From: Nocardioides massiliensis
GTDB lineage: Bacteria > Actinomycetota > Actinomycetes > Propionibacteriales > Nocardioidaceae
Assembly (NCBI RefSeq): GCF_030811215.1
Contig: NZ_JAUSQM010000001.1
Location: 372,001-436,000 of the forward strand
Length of the DNA stretch: 64,000 nt
Direction of reading: 5' to 3'
Position 1 is the first letter of the stretch. Each line of letters opens with the position of its first letter. Position numbers and translations under genes: made by a program. Below are positions 45,111 through 52,672 of the stretch, piece by piece. A model generated the notes under the pieces. It saw only the letters and a program-made list of their open reading frames with translations. It made no database searches and was not told the origin of the DNA.

Positions 45111-46034
45111 TCAGATGCCGAGCACGTTGGCGACGGCGGGATACATCAGGAACAACAGGAAGCCCACGGCCAGCAGCAGCTGGGCGACGAGCATCGACTG
45201 GGACTGCTCTGCTGCGCGGCTCTCCGCGTCCGCGAGCTCCCGCTGGCGCATCGAGGCCGCACGGGCGGACAGCGAGTCGCGGACCTTCGCGCCGTCCTCG
45301 GCGACGAGTGCGAGTGCGGCTGCCAGGTCACGCAACTCCTCCACCGCCATGTCCGAGCCGAGATCACCGAGAGCGGCCCACGGGGTGACACCCTGCAGGC
45401 GGGCCGCCTCCATCGTGTCACGGATCCGGACCATGGCCCAGCCGTCGGAGATCGACGATGCCGCCTGCAGCGCCTCCGGCACGCCGCGGCCCCCGGCGAG
45501 GTTCATCGCCACCAGGTCGAGGAAGGCGCTGACGACGTGGCGGAAGTCGCGCCGCCGCTCCTTGGCCGCACTGGCGAGCTGCGACCGGGTGAGATAGCCC
45601 CCGACGAGCGCCCCGATGAGAGCGACCCACACGGGGATGGACGCGCTCCCGAGCCCCAGTCCGACCGCGTCCATCAGCACCAGCAGCATCGGCGGGACGA
45701 CCAGACCGGCGACCGCACCCAGCGCGGTCTGGCCGAGGAACTGCTCCATCGACTGGCCCATCACCGCGAGGTCGGCGCGCAAGCCGGCCGGGGCACGCCA
45801 TCCACGGGCCTCCAGCTGCGCCCAGATCCGGGCACCGAAGCGCCGGACCCGCAACGACTCGGTGTCGCCGCGGTGCTGACCGCTGGTCAGCGTCCGCGTG
45901 GCGGAGGCCCGGGCTCGGGCGGAGTCGAGCCGCGCGAGCTCGGCGGCAGCGGTGCCCGTGCCCCGGTCGAACTGCAGCACCAGCAGCAGGACGCCGAAGC
46001 CGGCCACGGCGCCGAGGAGCAGGACCGGGGTCAT
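45111..46034 (-). CDS. tadC: TadC-type pilus inner-membrane platform protein
   Basis: 307 residues from the ATG at 46034, overlapping tadB by 4 bp. The N-terminal helix is followed by about 90 soluble residues, then GQTALGAVAGLVVPPMLLVL and SIPVWVALIGALVGGYLTRS. The T2SSF domain has FLDLVAMNLAGGRGVPEALQ and AALALVAEDGAKVRDSLSAR. A final helix (AQLLLAVGFLLFLMYPAVAN) ends the protein. With TadB it forms the membrane platform driven by TadA. Confidence 0.88.
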   Translation of the reverse strand: MTPVLLLGAVAGFGVLLLVLQFDRGTGTAAAELARLDSARARASATRTLTSGQHRGDTESLRVRRFGARIWAQLEARGWRAPAGLRADLAVMGQSMEQFLGQTALGAVAGLVVPPMLLVLMDAVGLGLGSASIPVWVALIGALVGGYLTRSQLASAAKERRRDFRHVVSAFLDLVAMNLAGGRGVPEALQAASSISDGWAMVRIRDTMEAARLQGVTPWAALGDLGSDMAVEELRDLAAALALVAEDGAKVRDSLSARAASMRQRELADAESRAAEQSQSMLVAQLLLAVGFLLFLMYPAVANVLGI

Positions 46035-46900
46035 CCGCGCTGTCCCGTCGTCTCCGCCGAGCGCAGGAACCGCTCGGGCAGGTCGAACGCGGAGAGCCGG
46101 CGCATCCACAAGAACCCGGCGGCGAAGAGCGCCAGGATGGCCAGCAGGACGACCTGGCCGAGGGGGGTGTTGTAGGGCTCCACGTAGCTGCGGTTGAAGA
46201 TCGCCAGGCCGAAGACGAAGAGCACCGTGATGGCGATGACGAGCTGCACGCTGCGGCGCGTGCTGGCCCGGCTCGCGCTCACGCGACGACGCATCTCCAG
46301 CTCCTCGCGAGCCGACTCGGCGAGGGACGACAACACGTCGCGCAGGCCCGGGCCACGCAGTCGGGCGTTGAGGATCAGCGCGGCGACGATCAGGTCCGCG
46401 CTGGCGTCGTCGAGGTCGTCGGCGAAGCGCTGGAGCGCGACGGGAAGCGGCGTCCGGACCCGCAACCGGTCGGCGAGGACACCGAGGTGGCCGGCCACCG
46501 AGGGTGCGGCGGCGTACGCCGTGGCGGGGATCGCCTGCTCGAGACCGACGGCACCCGCGATCGTGTCGCGCAGGGACTCGGTCCAGGCGGCGAGGCCCTC
46601 GATCTTGGCGATCGCCGCCTTCTCCGAGGCCGCGCCCCCGACCAGCGCGGGCGCGAAGAAGATCAGCACACCGATGGCGGCGGCCAGCACGACCCACTGG
46701 GTGAGGACGAGGGTCAGCAGCGCAACGCCGACCGCGATCGGGATCCGGGTGCCGGCGGCGCGCAGCATCGGGAGCAAGGACGACGGCTCGTCCGCGTGCG
46801 GCTTCTCCTCGACCGGACGGAGGGCGTAGATGAGCAGGACACCGGCCGCGCCGACGCCCGCGCCGACGAGGACGATGAGGACGAGCTCGACGGTCAGCAC
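46031..46900 (-). CDS. tadB: TadB-type pilus inner-membrane platform protein
   Basis: 289 residues from a GTG at 46900, 1 nt after the tadA stop. The helix LVLIVLVGAGVGAAGVLLIY opens it; two helices follow around 60-100; the T2SSF domain contains LAAWTESLRDTIAGAVGLEQ and FADDLDDASADLIVAALILN; the end has two helices (LVIAITVLFVFGLAIFNRSY, VLLAILALFAAGFLWMRRLS). Normal length for TadB. Confidence 0.88.
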   Translation of the reverse strand: MLTVELVLIVLVGAGVGAAGVLLIYALRPVEEKPHADEPSSLLPMLRAAGTRIPIAVGVALLTLVLTQWVVLAAAIGVLIFFAPALVGGAASEKAAIAKIEGLAAWTESLRDTIAGAVGLEQAIPATAYAAAPSVAGHLGVLADRLRVRTPLPVALQRFADDLDDASADLIVAALILNARLRGPGLRDVLSSLAESAREELEMRRRVSASRASTRRSVQLVIAITVLFVFGLAIFNRSYVEPYNTPLGQVVLLAILALFAAGFLWMRRLSAFDLPERFLRSAETTGQRG

Positions 46901-46901
46901 G

Positions 46902-48212
46902 TCAGAACTCCGCGCCGCTGTGGACCGGCTCGTAGCCGACGGCGACGAGCTCGTCGAGACAGCTGACCGGGGCGGCCGCGACGGCGTACCCCTCGGGTCC
47001 CTCCTTGAAGACCTCGCTGGAGAGCACGCGTCCGTCGACGCCGTTGACCTCACGGACCGACGTGATCATGCGGCGCAGCCCACCCCCGGTGGCGAAGAGG
47101 TTGCGCCGCTCGACGAACACGACGAAGTCGATCGCGCCGGCGATCAGCATCATCGTCGCCTCGGCAGGCAACCGCTCGACCGACTGGATGGCGTAGGTGG
47201 AGATCCGGTTGAACACCTCGAGGGAGGAGTTGGCGTGAATGGTCGACAGCGAGCCGTCGTTGCCCTGGCTCATCGCGTTGAGCATCGTCACGATCTCGTC
47301 ACCGAGGACCTCACCGACGATGACCCGGCTGGGGTTCATGCGCAGCGAGCGGCGCACCAGGTCGGCCATGCCGATGGCACCCTGCCCCTCGGAGTTGGGC
47401 AGTCGCTCCTCGAAGGCGACCACGTTGGGGTGCAGGTCGGGGAACTCTCCCAGTCCGAGCTCGAGTGCCCGCTCGACGGTGATGAGGCGCTCGTGCGGCG
47501 GGATCTCGTTGGCGAGCGCTCGGAGCAACGTCGTCTTCCCAGCGTTGGTGGCCCCGGCGATCATGATGTTCTTGCGGGCCGCGACCGCCGCCGACAGGAA
47601 CGCCGCGAGCTCCGGCGTCATCGTCCCGCTGTCGACGAGCATGTCCAGCGAGACCCGGCTCAGGCGCGCACGGCGGATCGAGAGGGACGGGCGCGGGGTC
47701 ACGCCCATCACTGCCGAGAGCCGGCTGCCGTCAGGCAGTCGCAGGTCGAGCTGCGGGTTGGCGGAGTCGAACGGCCGACTGGTGAGACCGGAGTAGGCAC
47801 CCAGGACCTGGACCAGCTCGACCAGCTCGTCGTCGCTGTCGGCGACCGGCGGCAGGCGGCGCTCCTCGCCGTTGGCATAGCCGACGAAGACGTTGTCGTA
47901 GCCGTTGATGTCGATGTTCTCGACCTCGGGGTCGTCGAGCAGCGGCTGCAGCCGCCCCACTCCGTAGAGCGCGGCGTGGATGCCGTCGGCGAGCTCGGCC
48001 TCACTCTGGTGGTCCGGCGGCGTGCGGCCCGCCTGGATCTCCGCCCGGGCGTGGGCCTCGAGGACCTGCGAGATGACCGAGCGGGCGAACTGCCGCTCGT
48101 CGTCGCTGTTCATCGGCGGCAGACCCGCCTCGGCGTCCTCGCGCCGCTTGCGCGACAGGGTGTCGGCGACCTGCTCGCGCAGGGTGCGCAGGAGCTGCTG
48201 GTCGACGCTCAT
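46902..48212 (-). CDS. tadA: TadA/CpaF secretion ATPase
   Basis: 436 residues. Walker A GATNAGKTT at 220-228, VERALELGL (Asp-box region), SLRMNPSRVIVGEVLGDEIV (Walker B) and STIHANSSLEVFNRI (His box). The N-terminal part (QPLLDDPEVENIDINGYDNV) is the CpaF-type domain. It is the single hexameric motor that assembles Flp pili. 4-bp overlap with the TadZ-like gene. Confidence 0.93.
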   Translation of the reverse strand: MSVDQQLLRTLREQVADTLSRKRREDAEAGLPPMNSDDERQFARSVISQVLEAHARAEIQAGRTPPDHQSEAELADGIHAALYGVGRLQPLLDDPEVENIDINGYDNVFVGYANGEERRLPPVADSDDELVELVQVLGAYSGLTSRPFDSANPQLDLRLPDGSRLSAVMGVTPRPSLSIRRARLSRVSLDMLVDSGTMTPELAAFLSAAVAARKNIMIAGATNAGKTTLLRALANEIPPHERLITVERALELGLGEFPDLHPNVVAFEERLPNSEGQGAIGMADLVRRSLRMNPSRVIVGEVLGDEIVTMLNAMSQGNDGSLSTIHANSSLEVFNRISTYAIQSVERLPAEATMMLIAGAIDFVVFVERRNLFATGGGLRRMITSVREVNGVDGRVLSSEVFKEGPEGYAVAAAPVSCLDELVAVGYEPVHSGAEF

Positions 48213-48994
48213 CGCACGACCGCCTGGGTGGCGAGGGTGCGCGACGCGGCCAGGGACTCCACGCGGCCGGCGAGGTCGACCAGCGATCGCACCAGCACCG
48301 AACGGCGTACGGCGCGGCCGTCCTCGGTGTGCAGGATGCGCAGCGTCTTGGGGTCGTGCGCCACGACACCCAGCGAGGTCGCCGTGATGCCGGCCGAGGC
48401 GAGCAACCGCTCGATGTCGTCAGCCGCGCGCTGCTCCTTGGGGTCGCCCACGACGACGAACCCGATCGGGATCCCGTCGATGGCGCCGATGCGCAGTGGT
48501 TCGCGGAGTCCGGTGAGGCGCTCTCGCAGGTGCGCGACACTGGGCACGTCGGAGCGCAGGACGAACACGACGGCGTCGGAGCGCTCGAGCACCGGCATGG
48601 TCGCGGCACCGGGGTGCACGCGTCCGCAGTCGACCAAGACGTCGCCGTCGTACGCCGCCAGCGAGCCGGCGACGTGTGGCCAGGAGGCGCCCAGCGCCTG
48701 CACCTGGCTCGGGCGCGCCACGCCGACCAGCACGGAGAGCCCGTCGGCGGTCGGCTGGACGTGGTCCGCGACCGCAGAGCGTGCGCCCCCGCGGACCGCG
48801 GCACCGAGCGACAACAGCCCCCGGTCCTCACCGAGCGGCTCGCCGTCCGGGTCGCGCAGGACGTAGGTCAGGTCGCCCCCGATCGGGTCGAGGTCGGCGA
48901 CGACGCTCTTGCGGGGCCAGACCCGGGCGAGCCCGGCGACGGTGCGGGTGACGCCGGGCGATCCCTTGGCCGAGACGAAGGAGATCAGGCTCAC
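48209..48994 (-). CDS. TadZ/CpaE-like ParA-type protein with a degenerate P-loop
   Basis: 261 residues. The N-terminus SLISFVSAKGSPGVTRTVAG aligns with ParA KGGxGKT(T/S), but the P-loop reads KGSPGVTR: the first Lys is kept and the catalytic G-K-T is lost. VVADLDPIGGDLTYV and VLVDCGRVHPGAATMPVLER retain the later ParA fold motifs. CpaE/TadZ localise the Tad machine at the pole. Nucleotide hydrolysis here is doubtful. Confidence 0.82.
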   Translation of the reverse strand: MSLISFVSAKGSPGVTRTVAGLARVWPRKSVVADLDPIGGDLTYVLRDPDGEPLGEDRGLLSLGAAVRGGARSAVADHVQPTADGLSVLVGVARPSQVQALGASWPHVAGSLAAYDGDVLVDCGRVHPGAATMPVLERSDAVVFVLRSDVPSVAHLRERLTGLREPLRIGAIDGIPIGFVVVGDPKEQRAADDIERLLASAGITATSLGVVAHDPKTLRILHTEDGRAVRRSVLVRSLVDLAGRVESLAASRTLATQAVVR

Positions 48995-49770
48995 GACGAC
49001 GACTCCAGGATCGTCAGCGTGACGTCCTCGAGCGAGGCCCCACGACCGATGAGCGCGACCCCCAGCCGGTTGGTGGCGGCGGCATCGACGACGCCGTCCG
49101 CCGCGTCCGCCGGCACGACGATGGTGGCGAGTCGCGCGGCCGACCCACCGGCGATGTCGTCCCCACCCCCGGCGGTGTCGGTGGCGGTGACCAGGCCGGT
49201 GGCCAACGGCTCTGCGGCGACGCTGGTCTCGCCCACACGGATCAACCGGACCTCGTCGCCGGCGCGCAGGCCGGGCGGGACGTTGGTCGAGACCAGCGGG
49301 ATGCCCACCTGGACCAGGTCGTCGGGCACGGGCGGGTTCCGGTCGACCATGGTCTCGTCGAGGAACTGGCCCGCCCGCAGGGCGCTGCGTGCGTAGGCGC
49401 CGATAACCTGGTCGGCGTCGGCCTCCCGGATCAGCATGTCGCCCTCCGAGGCCACCCGCTTGCGCAGCAGGTTGTCGGTGGTGAACTCCTGGCCGATGGC
49501 CATGTCCTGGCCCACGACGAGGACGTACTCACGGGAGTCCAACCGCAGTGCCAGCAGACCCGCGAGCGCGGCCCCGCCGACGATGAGCAGCACCGCGAGG
49601 GCGGCCAGCGCGGGCCGACGGCGACGCGGCGGGGTGGGCCGATCGGTCGGGCCGCTGGCTGCCGCGCGGCTGCGGATGCCGCGCGCGGCCCGCTGGCGCT
49701 GACGGTCGTCCTTGGACGAGCCCCCCGTCGAGCCGCCGGTTGCCGTGGCGGCAGCACCGTCCTGCGTCAT
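48991..49770 (-). CDS. CpaB/RcpC-like SAF-domain pilus protein
   Basis: 259 residues. Thr/Gly-rich start, basic PPRRRRP, one membrane helix (ALAALAVLLIVGGAALAGLL, about 52-72), then an SAF domain: GQDMAIGQEFTTDNLLRKRV and YARSALRAGQFLDETMVDRN, and an RcpC-type end with GLRAGDEVRLIRV. It is the first gene of the Tad operon and would line the outer part of the pilus channel. Confidence 0.85.
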   Translation of the reverse strand: MTQDGAAATATGGSTGGSSKDDRQRQRAARGIRSRAAASGPTDRPTPPRRRRPALAALAVLLIVGGAALAGLLALRLDSREYVLVVGQDMAIGQEFTTDNLLRKRVASEGDMLIREADADQVIGAYARSALRAGQFLDETMVDRNPPVPDDLVQVGIPLVSTNVPPGLRAGDEVRLIRVGETSVAAEPLATGLVTATDTAGGGDDIAGGSAARLATIVVPADAADGVVDAAATNRLGVALIGRGASLEDVTLTILESSS

Positions 49771-49952
49771 GTGTCGATCCCCCTGATCCTACGAATGCGG
49801 TCCCGCATCGCCATGGTCCACCACGACGACACGTCCGCAGGTGAGTGTAAGGATCAAAAGCCCCCGAGTTAGCCTTCGGCCCCCGCGGACTTTTCCCCCT
49901 GGCTGGATCGTGCCAAACCACCGGGCGCGCAGGCCAATCGGCCCCCACGCGA
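49771..49952. other. Upstream region of the Tad operon
   Basis: This should hold the leftward Tad promoter. TACACT is a possible -10 near 49848, but there is no clear -35, so I do not call it. No gene is seen. Confidence 0.35.
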
Positions 49953-49994
49953 ACGAGGTGCCCGGCCACCCCCGAGGGCGGACGGACACCTCGT
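49953..49994 (-). terminator. Hairpin terminator after the WXG100 gene
   Basis: ACGAGGTGCCCG (49953-49964) and CGGACACCTCGT (49983-49994) pair over 12 bases with one G-U, loop 18 nt. It lies 25 bp past the WXG100 stop on the reverse strand. No U-run follows. Confidence 0.6.
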
Positions 49995-50018
49995 CGGTGT
50001 CGTGCGTGAAGCGGCGGA

Positions 50019-50318
50019 TCAGCCCTTGTTGAGGGCGGAAGCCAGCTGCTCGTCGGTCTCGCGCAGCGCCTTGGCGGCCTGGTTGAGGTACTCACCCATG
50101 CCGTCCAGACCCTCGATGGTCTTGGTGACACCGGTGTTGAACTCCTCGTAGGAGGCGTCGAACGCCTTCGACGAGGCGTCGGTGACGTAGCCGCCGTTGA
50201 CGAGGTCCTTCACGAGAGCCTGCAGCTGCGACAGGACGCCGTCGATCTCGGTGCGCCCGTCCTTGAGCTTGGTGGCCGCCGTCTCCATCTCTGCATAGGT
50301 GACGTTCACGTTCGCCAT
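50019..50318 (-). CDS. WXG100-superfamily protein lacking the Trp-x-Gly turn
   Basis: 99 residues, ATG at 50318 with AAAGGATC upstream. Two predicted helices: NVTYAEMETAATKLKDGRTE … LQALVKDLV and KAFDASYEEFNTGVTKTIEG … LNQAAKALRETDEQLASALN. The turn reads NGGYVTDASSKAF where WXG is usual. This is the size and helical-hairpin pattern of ESX substrates. It stands alone, about 19 kb from eccC. A TATGCT at 50405-50410 may be its -10. Confidence 0.8.
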   Translation of the reverse strand: MANVNVTYAEMETAATKLKDGRTEIDGVLSQLQALVKDLVNGGYVTDASSKAFDASYEEFNTGVTKTIEGLDGMGEYLNQAAKALRETDEQLASALNKG

Positions 50319-50473
50319 GATGTGCCGATCCTTTCGGTAGTTGACTCCGGTCCCCCGACGACCGATGTGGTCTCCGGGAATCACCCCGGGTTTCGACAGC
50401 GTCGAGCATAACCTCACACCCAGGCCGGAAAACACCCCTGTTCCGGGGCCCCGCCGCGCGTGACGACGGCGTC

Positions 50474-50854
50474 CTACTTCGGCGGACGGCTGGCTTGGGC
50501 GACGGCGTTCTCGACGATCGAGTTGATCCGCGCCCCGTTGGGCCAGCCGGCGTAGTGGGACAAGAAGATCACGATCTCGCGCAGCTCCTCGGCGTCGAGC
50601 TCTCCCGCCGCCAGCGCGGCCGGCACCTGGATGCCCAGGACGTCGGCGCCGCCACTGCCGGACAACAGACCGATGAGCAACAGTCGCCGGTCGCGGTCGG
50701 ACAAGCCCGGTCGCTCCCAGATGTCGGCGAACAGGTGGTCGGCGGTGTAGCGGAAGAAGTCCCCGGTGCCGTCGGTCATGTCGAAGCCGTAGACCTGCTC
50801 CATGCGTTCGAGGCCGCGGCGGCGGGTCTCCGGAAGGTCGTCGAACTTGCCCAT
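50474..50854 (-). CDS. Carboxymuconolactone decarboxylase-like (AhpD fold) protein
   Basis: 126 residues. RDRRLLLIGLLSGSGGADVL and ELREIVIFLSHYAGWPNGAR are CMD-family helices. It lacks the CxxC of AhpD, so it is not a peroxidase partner; the His in FLSHYAGWPNG fits the decarboxylase-type branch. It is the last gene of the P450 operon, corresponding to Rv0771 of M. tuberculosis. Reaction unknown. Confidence 0.85.
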   Translation of the reverse strand: MGKFDDLPETRRRGLERMEQVYGFDMTDGTGDFFRYTADHLFADIWERPGLSDRDRRLLLIGLLSGSGGADVLGIQVPAALAAGELDAEELREIVIFLSHYAGWPNGARINSIVENAVAQASRPPK

Positions 50855-51729
50855 CAGTGCTCTCCTTCGGTGCGGCTCGGATCGGTGGGGGGCAGCCCGA
50901 GACCGGGGGCGAGACGCTCCAGGGCCAGCTCGGCGAGCGGTACCTCCACGCCGAGCTGCTCGGCGAGCTCGATCGCGAACCCGAGGTCCTTCTCCCCCAG
51001 GGCCCGTACGTGGTCGAAGACGCCGTACCAGAAGTCGTCGGGCGCGAGCGGCGCGGCGGTCTCGCGGTGCATGATCGCCCCCGGACCACCGGTGATCGCG
51101 TCGGTGTGGCGGACCACGTCGCCGAGCGCCTTGAGGTCGAGACCCGCCGCCTCGGCGAGCCGCTGCGCCTCGGTCGCGGCCGTGAAGGCGACGAAATGCA
51201 GCATGTTGCGGGCAAGCTTGAACCTCGTGCCGGCGCCGACCGGTCCGGCGTGGACCACCTTCGACCCCATCGCCCGCAGTGCCGGCGCGGCGCGCTCGAA
51301 GGCTCCGTCGTCGGCGCCCACCATGATGGCCAGCGTCCCGTCCGCCGCCCCCATGGGACCTCCGGAGACAGGCGCGTCGAGAACGCTGACCCCGTGCCGG
51401 GCCGCGGTGTCGGCCAGCTCCTCGGCAGTCGTCGGCGCCACGGTCGAGTGGATGACCACGGTCTGCGCGTCACCCGTCACGCCGAGCAGCTCGCCGAGGA
51501 CGTCACGGACCTGGGCGTCGTCGCGCACCATCACGCACACGACGTCCACGCGTACGCCGAGTGCCGCCACGCTGTCGGCGACACTCGCCCCGGCGCGCTC
51601 CAGCTCGGCGAGTGGTTCGGGCGCCACGTCGAAGACGGTCAGCTCGATGTCGTCGGCTGCCGCGAGCCGCAGCGCCATCGGCTTGCCGATGTTGCCGAGC
51701 CCGACGAACCCGACCCGCAGCGCCGTCAC
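50854..51729 (-). CDS. Beta-hydroxyacid dehydrogenase (3-hydroxyisobutyrate type)
   Basis: 291 residues from a GTG at 51729 overlapping the SDR stop. Rossmann motif VGFVGLGNIGKPMALRLA, substrate motif DAPVSGGPMGAADGTLAIMV, and the catalytic Lys in AGTRFKLARNMLHF. It oxidises a 3-hydroxy acid with NAD(P). Corresponds to Rv0770. The substrate in this cluster is not known. Confidence 0.9.
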   Translation of the reverse strand: MTALRVGFVGLGNIGKPMALRLAAADDIELTVFDVAPEPLAELERAGASVADSVAALGVRVDVVCVMVRDDAQVRDVLGELLGVTGDAQTVVIHSTVAPTTAEELADTAARHGVSVLDAPVSGGPMGAADGTLAIMVGADDGAFERAAPALRAMGSKVVHAGPVGAGTRFKLARNMLHFVAFTAATEAQRLAEAAGLDLKALGDVVRHTDAITGGPGAIMHRETAAPLAPDDFWYGVFDHVRALGEKDLGFAIELAEQLGVEVPLAELALERLAPGLGLPPTDPSRTEGEH

Positions 51730-52517
51730 GGGCGGAAGACCTGCCCGCCGTCGACCGCGAGGATCTGGGCGGTCACCCATGCGGCCTCGTCGGAGAGCAG
51801 GAACAGGCAGGCACCGACCATGTCGTCGACCTGGCCCATGCGCTTGATCGCGAGGTTCTTCACCAGCTCCTTGGAGGCATCGCCCGCCTGCGTGCGGGTG
51901 GCGGCGGTGTCCGTGGGCCCCGGGGCGATCGCGTTGACCCGGATGCCCATCCCGCCGACCTCGTGGGCCAGCTGCTGGGTGAGACCGTTGACGCCCACCT
52001 TGGCCAGCCCGTAGAAGCCGGAGTAGAGGTAGGCCGCTGTCGAGCTCTGGTTGACGATGGAGCCCCCGCCACGCTTCTGCATGTGCGTGTAGACCGCGCG
52101 CGTCATGACCAGCGCGCCGTCCATGTTGACGCTCATGAACCTGCGGTAGTAGTCCCAGTCGACACTGATCAGCAGGTCGAACTGCATGTCGCCATAGATC
52201 GCTGCGTTGTTGACCAGCCCGTCGATGCCGCCGAAGCTCTCGACCGCCGCGGCCGCTGCCGCCTCGGCGGAGGCCTGGTCGGAGACGTCGGTACGCACGA
52301 AGACCGCGCGCCCGCCGTCGGCCTCGATCTCCTTGGCGACCCGCTCGCCGGAGTCGGTGTTGAGGTCCGCGACGACCACCGCCGCGCCCTCCTTGGCGAT
52401 CGCCTTCGCGTAGGCCTCGCCGATGCCCTGCGCGGCACCGGTGACGATGACGACCTTGTCCTGGAGGCGACCTACGCCGGTCGAGCGACCCTCGTCGGTC
52501 GAGCTTGTCGAGACCAT
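51726..52517 (-). CDS. Short-chain dehydrogenase/reductase
   Basis: 263 residues. Cofactor motif VTGAAQGIGEAYAKAIAKEG, LVNNAAIYGD, catalytic Ser in GGSIVNQSSTAAY and Tyr/Lys in SGFYGLAKVGVNGL. Asp in VVADLNT favours NAD(H). Residues 2-15 (VSTSSTDEGRSTGV) are encoded by a dispersed repeat, so the ancestral start may be near GRLQDKVVIVTG. It corresponds in position to Rv0769. Substrate unknown. Confidence 0.9.
   Translation of the reverse strand: MVSTSSTDEGRSTGVGRLQDKVVIVTGAAQGIGEAYAKAIAKEGAAVVVADLNTDSGERVAKEIEADGGRAVFVRTDVSDQASAEAAAAAAVESFGGIDGLVNNAAIYGDMQFDLLISVDWDYYRRFMSVNMDGALVMTRAVYTHMQKRGGGSIVNQSSTAAYLYSGFYGLAKVGVNGLTQQLAHEVGGMGIRVNAIAPGPTDTAATRTQAGDASKELVKNLAIKRMGQVDDMVGACLFLLSDEAAWVTAQILAVDGGQVFRP
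52497..52515. repeat. Second copy of the 19-bp inverted repeat, at the SDR start
   Basis: GGTCGAGCTTGTCGAGACC. Its complement differs at one base from 2140-2158. It ends at the SDR start codon and encodes part of the N-terminus. Confidence 0.6.
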
Positions 52518-52584
52518 GTCTCTCCTTGGTGGTGGTGTCGGTGGTACGGGTGGTGGTTGCGGTCTGCGGGACCGTCACCGGTGT

Positions 52585-52633
52585 CTCGATACGCCGGTCA
52601 CGACCTCGTTCCTCGGTCGTGCGGCTACTCGAC
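52585..52633. repeat. Long imperfect palindrome between SDR and aldehyde dehydrogenase genes
   Basis: A core CACGACC (52599-52605) / GGTCGTG (52615-52621) is perfect, and outer TCGAtacGCCG / CGGCtacTCGA nearly pairs. The TCTCGATACG…CTACTCGACC form looks like a dispersed actinobacterial intergenic element. Confidence 0.55.
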
Positions 52634-52646
52634 CCGATCGCACTTC

Positions 52647-52672
52647 GCCCGCGTTCGCAGGCTCACGCGGGC
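52647..52672 (-). terminator. Hairpin over the end of the aldehyde dehydrogenase gene
   Basis: GCCCGCGT (52647-52654) and ACGCGGGC (52665-52672) form a perfect 8-bp stem that spans the stop codon. It could reduce read-through to the three downstream genes. Confidence 0.5.
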
